A DNA stretch of 64,000 nt from Apostichopus japonicus. Lineage: Eukaryota; Echinodermata; Holothuroidea; Aspidochirotida; Stichopodidae. Positions 22,870 to 33,746 of this stretch are shown here, piece by piece. The stretch's first letter is position 1; the number at the start of each line of letters is the position of its first letter. A program made the translations under genes and the position numbers. The DNA is taken from positions 4,684,001-4,748,000 of the forward strand of contig NC_092577.1 of assembly GCF_037975245.1 (NCBI RefSeq), given 5' to 3'. The notes under the pieces are model-generated. The model was not told where the DNA came from and did not search any database. It saw only the letters and a list, made by a program, of their open reading frames with translations.

Positions 22870-25830
22870 AGAAATTGGTGGATTCCTCGTAAAACGTAAA
22901 GTTTTTAAGGAAAAAAACCAAATGCTTGATATAAAACATCAATATTTTGAGATGAAAAGTCATTTTCTTAGATAAATTAGATAATTTGGAGATATCACAA
23001 GCACTGTAAAGCAAATTATTCTGTGGAACGGCCGCACCACTGGCTTGGGCTGATCAATTTTTGTTGCATGTATTTCTAGGTCCTGGTGGGCAGACCTGAC
23101 AGGATGCAGGGGGGGGGGGGAGGGCTGCCGGAAGCTACATTGTAAAAAAACCTAGCTACATTATCGAATAAACACAGAACGAATTTAAATTTGAATTTGA
23201 ATTCAAAGTGAAGTTTTGAATATCCAAAGTCTATGCGAACCTACAATGACTTAACGGTACCTCATTCCTTTCCCCATTCTTACTAAAAAGTTTTCCTCGT
23301 CCAAAGTTTTTTCTTAAATCCATGTTTGTGGAACGAAGGAGCACTGGGACTGGGAATTTTGAAGTTAAATCACTTGAATGCCGACCACGTGACACCGGCC
23401 TCAGCGCCTATAGGTTCTGATGTGAGTATAACTTTTAATATTGTAAGATATCTTATATTTTACGAATTTTGAGGCTGCTGGCTAAGTGAGAGGATTGAAA
23501 AAAAAAACTTTAAAAAAAGTAGAATCGTAGAGGTATAATTAACACATTGATTTATCTTTCACATGTTGGTACTTTAAAAATTCTCTTAACATATACAGTG
23601 ATGGAATTTCCAGAAATTGGAAAATTATTGAAAGAAAAGAGAAGCATAAAACACGAAAGCTGTGATTTAAATTTAACTTACCAGCTGGAGGAAAAGGATT
23701 ATAGGGTCCAGAAAAACAGCAGCCCATGTTTTTTTTTTTTTAAAGTCAAGTTGAAGCTATGACAAAGTTCTGAAACCGGGTTCTGTTTTACCTCTATTTA
23801 TATGTACCTCTTATTGGTTCAGTAAACGAAAAAAAAAAAGTACGGAAGCCCTAAAGAGGCATTGTTGTGTCGTGCAAATGCGCCTTTAAAGAGCATACCG
23901 TAAACAAGCGTCAATCTCTTAATGGGTACTTAATGAATTTTAATCTATACTGCGATTGGGTGGAGGGGAGGAGTATGATGTGCGGGGGGGGGGGGGGTGA
24001 CAGGCTAATGTAAGCGAAGAGAAAATGAGACAGGTGTTCGGTGCGGGAATGGGGTAGGGGGGGTTGTCAGGGATTAAATAGAAATAAATCTAATGATATT
24101 GCTTTGCGCCGTCAGTTAACATGTATACAGATAATTGTAAAGTTCCATAGTTTGAATAGTGGGTATTATGAACATTACTGTACATGGTCTTGTCAGGACG
24201 ACAGAACATGATTGTTGCATAATCTTATAAAAGTCGTGGTTAAGTGAGTCCAGACAAACACCGTAATGAATCTTTTTGCAAACGTTGGTTTCAGAGGATC
24301 CAAATCGAGCTAAGAAAAAAAAACTGAATAGGTTAAGTTAACTAAACATAAAAACAACAAATGGTAACATTTCGGTCAGAAGAAATCATTACAATCTTGG
24401 TTGTGTATTGTTCTTTTCTGTGACATATATTCCTGGCAAGATGAGGATGGCCCCCCCCCCCAACACCCCTCACATCAAGAAAGCTGGCTACGTGCCTGTT
24501 TACAAAACACGCAGGTATGATCTCATGTGTTTTTATTAAAGAGGACACTCAAGTTCCAAACGACACACGAGGTTCAAAAGTTGAATCAAAGTTAAATACA
24601 GCATCAAAACAAAGAAAGACCTACTAAAAAAATGAACCGGAATTGTTTCAGACTATAAGTTCATCACCCAACATTCCTACTCTTGCTTAGCTGATATCAT
24701 GAATTACTCTACCGGCCTCCTCCTACCCCAGGACCATAGAATTCTGCTAGTAACTTGATCAGTCCAGTCCTCGGTTCTCCTCTCAACGTGAAGGCAACAG
24801 TTATCACTTTCCCTTTTGGCTTTGTTTACGTTTCATGCACTGCAAAACATAGAAAGAACTTTCTGCAATTTTCATTCATCTCTGCTTTTCATAAGATTTC
24901 ATCTCTCTGCGAGTCGGAATCTGCAACAGAAAACAAAAACAAGCCTTGTACATGCAAAATGATATAAGTGCAGTAAGAAATATTTCGGTGAAATATGCAA
25001 GCTTATACTAGTGAATCCTGTGACAAACGAACTTCTGCCCACGACACACGGCCCACGACACGCCTCAATGATATTGACCAATCGTTACGTTAACCCAATG
25101 AAATAGGACGCTGATTTCTAACTTTTTTAATCCTACAGGAAGTGCTAGGAGTCTTTCCCAAAATTTTGGCAACTTCATTTATACTTGCCGTTTGTAACGA
25201 GCTACCAAAGTTTCAGATCGAATACAAGATTGATCACACCTGTGACTCTTTGATTTAGGTTTGTGTCGCATTTTCTTATCCACCACGAACCTAAATAGCA
25301 GAATCAGTATATATAAATCTCTACACGAGAAAAGGAACACCGCTGCAATGGAGTAATAGAAAAACATGCAGACCTTGTAATGATGGTTCCTGGAGAAGGT
25401 AACCGACAAAATGAAAAATTAACACACGCGAATCCCTGTGCCATCAACCATTATGTTGTCTTGCAGAAACAGTGGAACCTAAACTGTACCGTACGCCCGA
25501 ATAACATCCGTGGAAGAACATAGCGGAATACTCGATGAGCTGAAATCCTCACAAAACGCACTCACTTTTAGTATTAACTGGTGTACTACCCGTAGAAATT
25601 CTGAGTTTAACCCATTGATGACTAACCTTTCACATTGACCTATCCCTGTTGCGTTTCGAATTATGAAGCCTATTCAACCTTATTTCACACTTTATCAGAG
25701 ATCTCTGTTGTCTGTTTGTCACAGTTCGACTTGTTCATCATTTACGCATCGGTTAACTTCCTTTTAACTCTGCCAAAACCACCAAAACCAAACAATACAA
25801 CAATACAAACAACAACTATTCTTCATATCG
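22870..25830. other. No gene recognised
   Basis: G tracts at 23110 and 23986 and short ORFs without domains. I see no exon with both good splice sites and a recognisable product. Confidence 0.45.
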
Positions 25831-25835
25831 CAACC

Positions 25836-26215
25836 ATGAGGGAAGGCCCTCAAGTTCCTAGTCCGACGTATCCCATAGACTTTGGATTGCATTGCAGTTG
25901 CAGCGTGTATACATTGGGCTCATTCCATACCTTTTCCTGCACGGAAGATGAGCGTATGTTACATCTCAGTCTGGCATAACACATATTTTTCAGGGGTTAA
26001 ATGTTTTATTTCGCGGTATATTTTCTGCAACCTCAATTTAGCTTCCCTGGTACCTCTTCGGATCACCTTCTCGACCGACATAGCAACGTACAGTATGCAC
26101 TTTGTGTGTGCGCGGTTATATTTTGAATATCCCGACATGGCCGCTGAGTCGGTTCCGGCTGCTTCGCACACGGAGCCGCGCAGCGTATCCAGTTAGTATA
26201 GATCAGTGGTTAGTA
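25836..26215 (+). mobile_element. Dispersed repeat C, uninterrupted copy
   Basis: It is colinear with 18187-18883 minus the nested MITE. It ends with CGTATCCAGTTAGTATAGAT, the edge seen in all three copies. It carries CGACATGGCCGCTGAG and TTCCGGCTGC, the promoter-like motifs of the family. Confidence 0.8.
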
Positions 26216-26304
26216 CTGCGTTTTCGTCAGCCTCCGTAGAAAATGTGAGAACGCATTTACAGAATATTTTAGAGCAAACGCAAGGTTAACCCAAAGTCTA
26301 AGCT

Positions 26305-26452
26305 GTGATGGATACATGGAGATGTTATATGAACGACCAAGCCATGACATACAGTATCTGGAAGGCTGTAAAGAACAGTGAAGCAGATCTGGAGATTAAG
26401 TCAGGAAACGTCTGCGAAGTTGTTAGAAAATCTAGTAAAACTGTAGAATGTA
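26305..26452 (+). CDS. Possible orphan exon, unknown product
   Basis: An ATG at about 26308 opens a frame beginning MDTWRCYMNDQAMTYSIWKA and running to a consensus-like donor (GAAT|GTAAGT at about 26452). Composition looks coding, but I recognise no domain. It could be an upstream exon of the gene at 28611 or a chance ORF. It lies just 3' of repeat C. Confidence 0.2.
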
Positions 26453-26569
26453 AGTCCCTTTACCCGAAACTGTGTCATAGGGGTGAAGACAGTAATGACA
26501 CCGTTTACCCCCCCCCCCACCAAACCCCACACCAACCACACACAAATACTCACATTCTTTAACATTGTC

Positions 26570-28490
26570 ACAGTGATCTATAGAGAGTCTGGTGAACTTG
26601 GTGAATGGAGGCCTGGAGAAGGGCCTGAGGTGGGGTATCCCTGATCTCCTTTGGTATGTTTTGGTATTGTTAAGGTTGCTTTAAATTCGAAATGGTGCGA
26701 TCTCTTTGAAAATTCAAGTTACATTTCGTTTTCAAGAAATGTTATCTAGTCATATCGACTGGTTTACGTTAGTCAACGATTATCCCGCCATAATCTTGGT
26801 AGAGATGCCTTCACGACTAACCCAAAAGGTCGCCTGACCAGAACATAATGGTCACAGTTCTATTTTAATCTGGTCCTACAATAAATGTCAGCACTGGGAC
26901 GAAACTCACTAGTCAATCAGGTTGATATATTCGTCACATGAAAAAGCGCGGGAAAATATTAACAATTGTAGCGCCACGGTACGGCCTAGCGTACTGCACT
27001 GAACTATAGTACATTGTACACATACGTACACGACGAGCAAGGAACGTACAGCAGGGAGTTAGCAGCCAGATGGTTACGGTACGAAAAATCAAAAAAGTAT
27101 TATCATCCAGTGATATTGTCAGTAACGATTGCAAGGTTAGTATATTAGACCAGTTTTCTTTGGGCCTTTGGCCAGTGTCGTTTGTTAGTCACTTAAAAAG
27201 TATATAGTATATTAGACCATAAAGTGTGTATTTTCGATTATTCCAACTTGTGTACGAACAAGCTAAGATCTAGGTCCTAGGCTAGGCCTATCATGCAGTA
27301 GCTATAGGCGAATTGCCTAACGTTAAACCTAATGACGTTAAGCTGCCTTGTAGTTGTAGTAGTTGTACAGCACAGTTTATCGTAACAGTAGGCCTCCGTA
27401 TATTTACAGTATCATGGTGGCTCCGGTATTCACGCGTTTCTCATGTTTGCAATGGATAATTTCTTTACAAAATAACAAACCTAAATTAAACTTAATATTT
27501 ATAATCTGTATTAGAAACTTTAGCCTTAGGGGGATAGGACCTTGGCTATATTATTCTTGAAATATTTTAGGGGGATAAATTCACAGCAGTGTTTCTCCTG
27601 CACTTTCAGGGGGGACATAGTCCTAGGCCGTATTATTTATACCTAGATTAGGTGTGAGTTAAGGATTAGCCTCCAATTAGGGTCACCCTAAGATAACGAA
27701 TTAACTAGAATAGTGTGTATGGGATTGTGTAGTTGCGTGCGAAACTGTTACACTAAATAAGCTGATTATTCCTAGGGCCCTATAGCCCCCCCCTCCCCAG
27801 GCCTAGCCCTAAATAGTTTTTATAAAATACAGAGGCTAGGCCTATGTTTCATACGAAACATCAACTGAACATGACGCCAATCTTTTATTACCAGTTTGTC
27901 CACTGACCATCCTATCTTATCCAACAATCCCATTAACAATTCACAGGAGAATACACTCCCCCTTCCAAAATAAACATTGGGGACCTTGGAGCAATCTAAC
28001 AGCCTATTGCTGCCACAGCTGTGTCATATCAATTTATAGGCCTAGTTGTCAGTAATATAGAGGGGGAATATTTCTGGACAATTGCACTGACTTGTCCGGA
28101 ATTTTTGGCTAAAATTTGTTATATATTCTAGCGACAGTTTTTTCTGCTATTTTTTAAGTTTGTACAAAACAGTTCCGATTCAGAACAAAGGTGGGTGGGT
28201 GTTTAATTTGTTGTAGCTGTTTGTAGGGAGTCATATAGCCTTGGACTAGGCTTTTTTCAAGATGGAATATTCCTCGCTTTACCTGTGGTACCGTGAACCG
28301 CAGTTGATCCCCCTAGGCTAACCCTAATTCCATTGGAAATAAAATAGGACATCTTTTACGGGGTGTTTCATTCAACTTTTTGGAAATACTACAATTTCAA
28401 ACATAAATGTATTTGGTTATCATTGTACACTTGACAAATGAAAATGTAGCTACCATAGCGGATTGATTAATGTTTGCACATGTTTCTTTT
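26570..28490. other. Upstream region of the 28.6-kb gene; no exon recognised
   Basis: No supported coding exon. A candidate 3' splice site (TTTCCATACAG, ending at 28498) precedes the start-codon exon, so a non-coding first exon may lie in this interval. Confidence 0.35.
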
Positions 28491-28610
28491 CCATACAGGT
28501 ATCAAATGCATTCAGGCTTCTGTATCACTGCATAGTAATTTCACTTTACCCACATGCTGTACAAAATATGCACATGAACATTAGGGATGTGAACAAATAA
28601 CAAAAGTTGT

Positions 28611-28712
28611 ATGTCTATCACATTGGCAGATAGACGTCGTTTAATTGTGGAAGAGGATGCTACTAGCGAAGTGGTTAAGAAAGTCTATCCTTGGCTATTT
28701 GAAGATGAAGAG
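28611..28712 (+). CDS. 28.6-kb gene, coding exon 1
   Basis: Thirty-four codons from ATG to GAA GAG|GTACTG. The exon probably begins at 28499 after the acceptor CCATACAG, with 112 bases of 5' UTR in which the ATG at 28611 is chosen because it opens the frame that continues in exon 2. Confidence 0.5.
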
Positions 28713-31700
28713 GTACTGTATGAATATGTCTTTGTAGATATTATTTATTATACAGTAGTCTGCGTAAAAGTAAAATTTAATCTTGTGGTTTCAAAAGTTA
28801 TGGACATTTGAATATATTCACTTTATGCCCACCACTTGTTCGAACCACGACTTTGTTTTTCAAAAATCAATTCAAGACAGTGTTGCGCTAAGCAGCGTGA
28901 TTGCAGGATTCCCACACTTTTTTTGCTGATACTGCTATTGGGAATTTGTAGGGGGGATGTTCCCCCTTAAAAAGAAACCATTTTGTTTTATTCTGAGCTA
29001 GAGCCCGATCTATACCTTTATCAGCAAGATCACTCCGCAAAACCTCATGTCCTCATCCCAAGACTTGGGGAGCCTACTGCTCCTACATTGACCTGCTACA
29101 GTAGTCTCTCTCTACTTCTTTACCAATTCACACCTTCCATCCCTTTCGACATGTCTAAACCATCTCAATCTACGTCTCTGAACATAATCCCGAATATGTG
29201 TTAGTCCTAAGCGATCTCTTAACTTCTCAGGTGAATTTACCATATGTACTGTATAATATCTAATTGATCTCATTTAACCATAGATACTACTTGAATTAAA
29301 GCGACTTGAAGGAAAGACGACAATGGCACAGTTGCTTGGTGAAGGGCTTTCCAAGTATGGAGATGCCATAATCCGCTGCACTTTGAAGATGAAGCATCCC
29401 ACTGTCATAGATACATCCATGGAGAAGGACGAGGGTGCCCGTTAAGGTACATTAGTAACAATTCAATCTGTAATTCACTATTCAAGTGATCATCACCCAG
29501 GTATGTGCTGGGTCTTCAAAATGGACTACGAGCAAAGTCTGAGGCAGGGGTGGATGCAAAATATGTCTTGGTAAGGGGGTATAACCATTCAGATGTATGG
29601 TAGTGAAAAATAAACACCTTCATTAGACATTAACGTTTGTCGTCTTGCATCATACAGTCTGAGGAAAATAGGGCGCATCCGTACATACTCAGACTGGTAG
29701 CACTAAAAGGCTAGTGCATGCATTTGTCTCTTCACATCTTGACTCTTGCAACAGACTCATTTATGGACTGCCAAATAAGCTCCAGTGTTGTACGAGCTGC
29801 CAGGTTGGTTACCTTATCTAGGAAGTGTGAACACATAACCCCCATCCTTGTAAATCTCCACTGGTTACAAGTGAAGAAGCGTATCATGTGTAAGTTAATG
29901 CTTTTGACCTACAAAATATTAAATAAACTTGCTCCATACTATCTATGTAAACTTCTCAATATCAATGAACCGGTACATATTCTCAGGTCAAATGCTGCTA
30001 CAACACTTATTGTACAAATGTCAGCACCATTACTTACGGTGAGAGTTCTTTTTTCAGCAGCTGCTAAACTCTGAAACCAACTACCACCACATGTTTGAAA
30101 TGCTAAATCTATATGTAAATTTAGGACCTTGTTAAGACTTACTAGCAGAGGGTTGTGTGATTTTAAATTATGCTGATTTAAATCAGTGGTTTTTTTTAAA
30201 TCACTGATTTAAATCACTTTTCTAATTCTTGGCAGGAAAAGTTGAATTTGTGGTCAGCATATTCTCTGAAATCAAGCAGTTCCTTATAAAATAGAGTCTC
30301 AATCAAGTATCAAAGCAATTTCAGTAAATCTGGGGGGGGGGGGGGGGGTTGTATTTTCAGGGAGAAAAATCCTTGTCACATACACCGGTATGGCATGAGG
30401 CCTATCATGCTTAAACAAATTGAACAATTCTAGAAATTGCCTGCTAGAATCCCCTCAGAGTTCAGTTAAGTTCAGTAGAATAAGGATCAGGATGGACCCT
30501 GTGAAAGACCCTGTACCACAGATAACCCAGACTGCCAGATATGATCATGGATGAACACAATCAAGTGCTCAGATGATAACGAGACAGGCTGTGTATTGAC
30601 GGTAGATTGCATAAATTATGGCTGTGAAGTACTTCATTTGGTACAAACAAGTGTCTGTGTTCAACAAAGGGAAATTGGTACAGTATCATGGGCCCCTTAG
30701 TGGAGGGGATATAGGGCCTAATTTTGATATTATATTCAAGACTGTTGACTTCCCTTGATTGTCCCGAAATCAAATTAAATCATTGGGCTGACTGCTCGTA
30801 TGTGATATGGGTGGGTATAGATGTTTTTGGAAGATTTAGGTAACATTTGAGAGGAAATTGAACTTTTGATTATTGCAAAATTTATTCGATTATTAAAAAA
30901 AAATTAAAAAATCAACTCTGAATTAGCATTTATATTTGCAATATGGGTAATGTTTTGTATAATTATATTTTTTCTGTGTGCAGTGCATTGCAGCATTGTG
31001 GTCTTGGACGGAATGCCCTATAAAAAAACGTTTTATTATTATTAAGGTTATTATAACATGTTTGAAGTTATGGATATGGATATAGAATGTCTATTCCAAT
31101 TTCCAAAAATATATTGTTCAATATGCAAATCCATGGGTGGAAGTAGGTGGTATGTGACAACCTGCCCCCACTTCCCTCTATATGCCTATATGTATTATAG
31201 GCTACACGATATGCAGTTTGATCCATTTATATGATGCAATGTTACATTGTTACAAGCTGAGTATATGGAAATCTAGTCTACTTACTCTACTTTGGAAACA
31301 AGAGGCATTTCAATTTATCACTGTCTGCATATTCTCAAATAATATCTTCCTTGTTCAACTTTCACACTAGTTCATGCTCTGTTGCCAGCTGAATCCTGAG
31401 GTTCAAATTTTCATGTGTCAATCTGCTTGCTAGTCTGCTCTCTATTATATTCATTTTATTGAAGACCTCAGAATATGGTATATGGTTGTTAATTCAGGGA
31501 AAACATGTTCTCGGACTTCAGGAATCTGTAGGTATCAATGAAACCTATCTGCTTTGGGTCCAAGATACGAGTTTGACAACTGATACATATTCTTGACAAA
31601 TGGAGCAACTCTTTCAATACAATCTCAGTATTTGATATTTTTCCATTAATGTTTCTATATTTTGCTTCAAATGTTCCTTAGTTATCAGTTATCATTGTCT

Positions 31701-33631
31701 TGAATCCCTCAAGCTGAAACAAGGACATGGATGCAATCCTTTTGTACAGCCCATGCCAGTAGGGGCCCACGACAAATAACTGAACATGGGCATAACTTAA
31801 AGATGCTTGCTTGGGTTGAGCTCATACTTGATATTACTTAGCTAAGTAGCCTAGACCTTATCAAATGATACAAATATCTTTGCTGAAAATAAGACCTGTG
31901 ATGTATTTAGTACCCTACTTTAATATTATCACCTAAGCAATTTATCGAGTATTGAGTATTGTTCTCCGGACTGCAGATGAGTGAATCTGTGATATTTTTG
32001 TCCTATCGATGTTACCAAATATGACATAATATCACTCTTCTGAAATGTCATGATGTTATGAGTGCTTTAACATTCTGTTGTTGATTTTTCTTTTAGAGTC
32101 TAGAATGCATGCAGCAATTCTGTCAGTTCCGACTCTACTGAATGAGAAGTTGGGGGCTATGATTGTATTTGCAGATGAGGATAGTGTAAGTACCCAATGT
32201 ATTATTTAAATCAACAGTATGTAAACTATGGGTCAAGGCCATCAGAGGTGGTCTGATATTGTATGTTACAGTGTCGAGGGTTCATCATGATAGTGCCCTG
32301 GTAGTGTTTCCTTTGGGGTATTCAGCAATTTTAGGTCTGATGCCATATGGGCTAGTTCAGGAAATAACTCAAAATTAACATTTTCCTACAGATTGTATGG
32401 TCACAATGCTTAGAGTTTAATTGTCATGATAGTGTTTTGGTAGTGCTCCTTCGGGGTGTTTGGAATTTTAGGCCAAAGGTCATATATGGGCCATATGGGC
32501 CATTTTGAACTCCTGAACTCCGCCTGAAATCACACAAAATGTTTCTTTTCCTATGAATTCTATGGTGCAGTGTTGAGCATTTTTCACAGTGGTACTTAGG
32601 TAGTGCCTCCTTTGGGTTTTTAGGATTTGGGGGCCTAAGTCACCTGTAGACCATATGGGCCAATTTATGAAATCACTCAAAATGATACTTTTCATACAAA
32701 TTTGCCCTAAAATTGGTTTAGCCCTAACATTTGTTGGGGCATCTTTTTTTCTTTTTTTTTTGGGGGGGGGGGCATTTTTTGGCATCCTTATTTCTGGGGG
32801 GTCTTGAAATATTTGGGCCCTGAAAACCTTCTGTCTGCAACAAAGGCCCGCACATCTGATCATTATTCCCTAACTAAATATCACATGTATGACCTGAGAG
32901 TGTTCATAGCTGTAAATATAGTAAGGGCATCATCACAAAGGTAGAATAGACTAGTATGTATGTGATAACTGGAACAGAATGTTGGACAGATTTCAATCTG
33001 TAGTTGCAGTAACCATAACCCAATGTGGATTTCCTGATCAGCCCCAAGTGTATTAAAATCATCTAGTGGAATGAATCCCTACCATGATGTAATTAGCTGT
33101 AACAAGATGTCATAACTCATGGCAAATATTCATTTCTCTCTAAAATACACGGAACCAGTGCACCATTTAGCTCTGTTGTTTCATTTATACTCTGCTATTA
33201 TTTATATCATCAAAAATAGTATTACTTGGAGTGAATACGATGTACTGTAAATTGATTTGAAAAAATATTTAAGAAATTATTTATTTTAATTCCTTCGTTG
33301 GTGGAGTATATTTGTTTGTTGGTCACTCATGGCCATCATGGTGGATCAGCCACCCCTCCCATTTTCTGAAACTGGAAAGCGCTGTATATTGAATACATAT
33401 ACCTTAATATCTTTGCAGGTTACAGACTTGTCAGACGTGCCAGTTTATATCCAGGTGACAGAGGATGAAGGTGTTCCAGAGTACACTGTGATAGTGGAAA
33501 CCTTGCAAGTAGCTACTTTGAAAAGTTTGTTCGCAGCCATGTGCAATTATTTGGCAGTGTTCTATGTCCTAAATATGGCATATGAGCCTTTGCTGAAGAA
33601 AACCCTTCAGTTTTTAAAAAAATCATTTTGA
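28611..33631 (+). CDS. Four-exon gene of unknown function, possibly decaying
   Basis: Coding segments are 28611-28712, 29284-29446, 32097-32185 and 33419-33631, with GT-AG junctions and phases 0, 1, 0. The product starts MSITLADRRRLIVEEDATSE and ends LNMAYEPLLKKTLQFLKKSF. The C-terminal exon, with a hydrophobic FYVLNMAY stretch, resembles the tails of uncharacterised animal proteins often labelled SAMD3-like; I recall this rather than having searched. In exon 2 a TAA at 29443-29445 lies two bases before the strong donor (AAG|GTACAT). The model is interrupted unless a weaker donor inside GAGGGTGCC is used. A poly(A) signal follows at 33667. Either a young pseudogene or a gene with alternative splicing. 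Confidence 0.5.
29284..29446 (+). CDS. 28.6-kb gene, exon 2 with in-frame stop
   Basis: Acceptor TTTAACCATAG. It encodes ILLELKRLEGKTTMAQLLGE and onward to MEKDEGAR, then TAA and G|GTACAT. The phase (1) is the one exon 3 needs, which argues that splicing at 29446 is ancestral and that the stop is a later mutation. Confidence 0.5.
29710..30150 (+). mobile_element. Non-LTR retrotransposon 3' end (ORF2 C-terminus)
   Basis: The frame 29718-30074 contains ARLVTLSRKCEHITPILVNL and HWLQVKKRIMCKLMLLTYKI, the standard C-terminal reverse-transcriptase tail of CR1/Jockey-type LINEs. The expected NQLPPHV motif follows after a stop at 30074. It is truncated and mutated, and sits in intron 2 of the 28.6-kb gene. 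Confidence 0.8.
30160..30225. repeat. Palindromic ATTTAAATCA repeats
   Basis: Three to four GATTTAAATCA(C/G)TG motifs in both orientations form nested short palindromes around a T8 tract. This resembles the hairpin tails of some DNA transposons. Confidence 0.6.
30330..30350. repeat. G18 homopolymer
   Basis: The longest of the many G tracts in this window, immediately followed by TTGTATTTTCAGGG. Confidence 0.9.
32097..32185 (+). CDS. 28.6-kb gene, exon 3
   Basis: Acceptor TTTCTTTTAG, donor AGT|GTAAGT. It encodes SRMHAAILSVPTLLNEKLGA and MIVFADEDS. The length of 89 bases fits phase 1 to phase 0. Confidence 0.5.
32263..32715 (+). repeat. Tandem repeat, about 150-bp unit, three diverged copies
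   Basis: Motifs repeat in order: TATGGT(C/G)CA..GTT, CATGATAGTG, GTAGTGCTCCTT, CATATGGGCC and GAAATCACTCAAAAT. Located in intron 3 of the 28.6-kb gene. Confidence 0.75.
33419..33631 (+). CDS. 28.6-kb gene, last exon
   Basis: Acceptor ATCTTTGCAG. It encodes 70 residues beginning VTDLSDVPVYIQVTEDEGVP, ending TGA. The 3' UTR is very short. Confidence 0.55.
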   Translation, partial: VTDLSDVPVYIQVTEDEGVPEYTVIVETLQVATLKSLFAAMCNYLAVFYVLNMAYEPLLKKTLQFLKKSF

Positions 33632-33666
33632 ATGTTGATGATACTACACCGGCAGATAAATCAGTC

Positions 33667-33672
33667 AATAAA
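33667..33672 (+). terminator. Poly(A) signal AATAAA
   Basis: Lies 36 bases after the stop of the 28.6-kb gene and 75 bases before the TGACCT element copy 2. Confidence 0.5.
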
Positions 33673-33746
33673 ATTCTGGAGAAACTAAACATGCAAATCG
33701 CTAAAAATTGATGGCCTAATTACTGCTCCAGGCACCTACCATTTTT

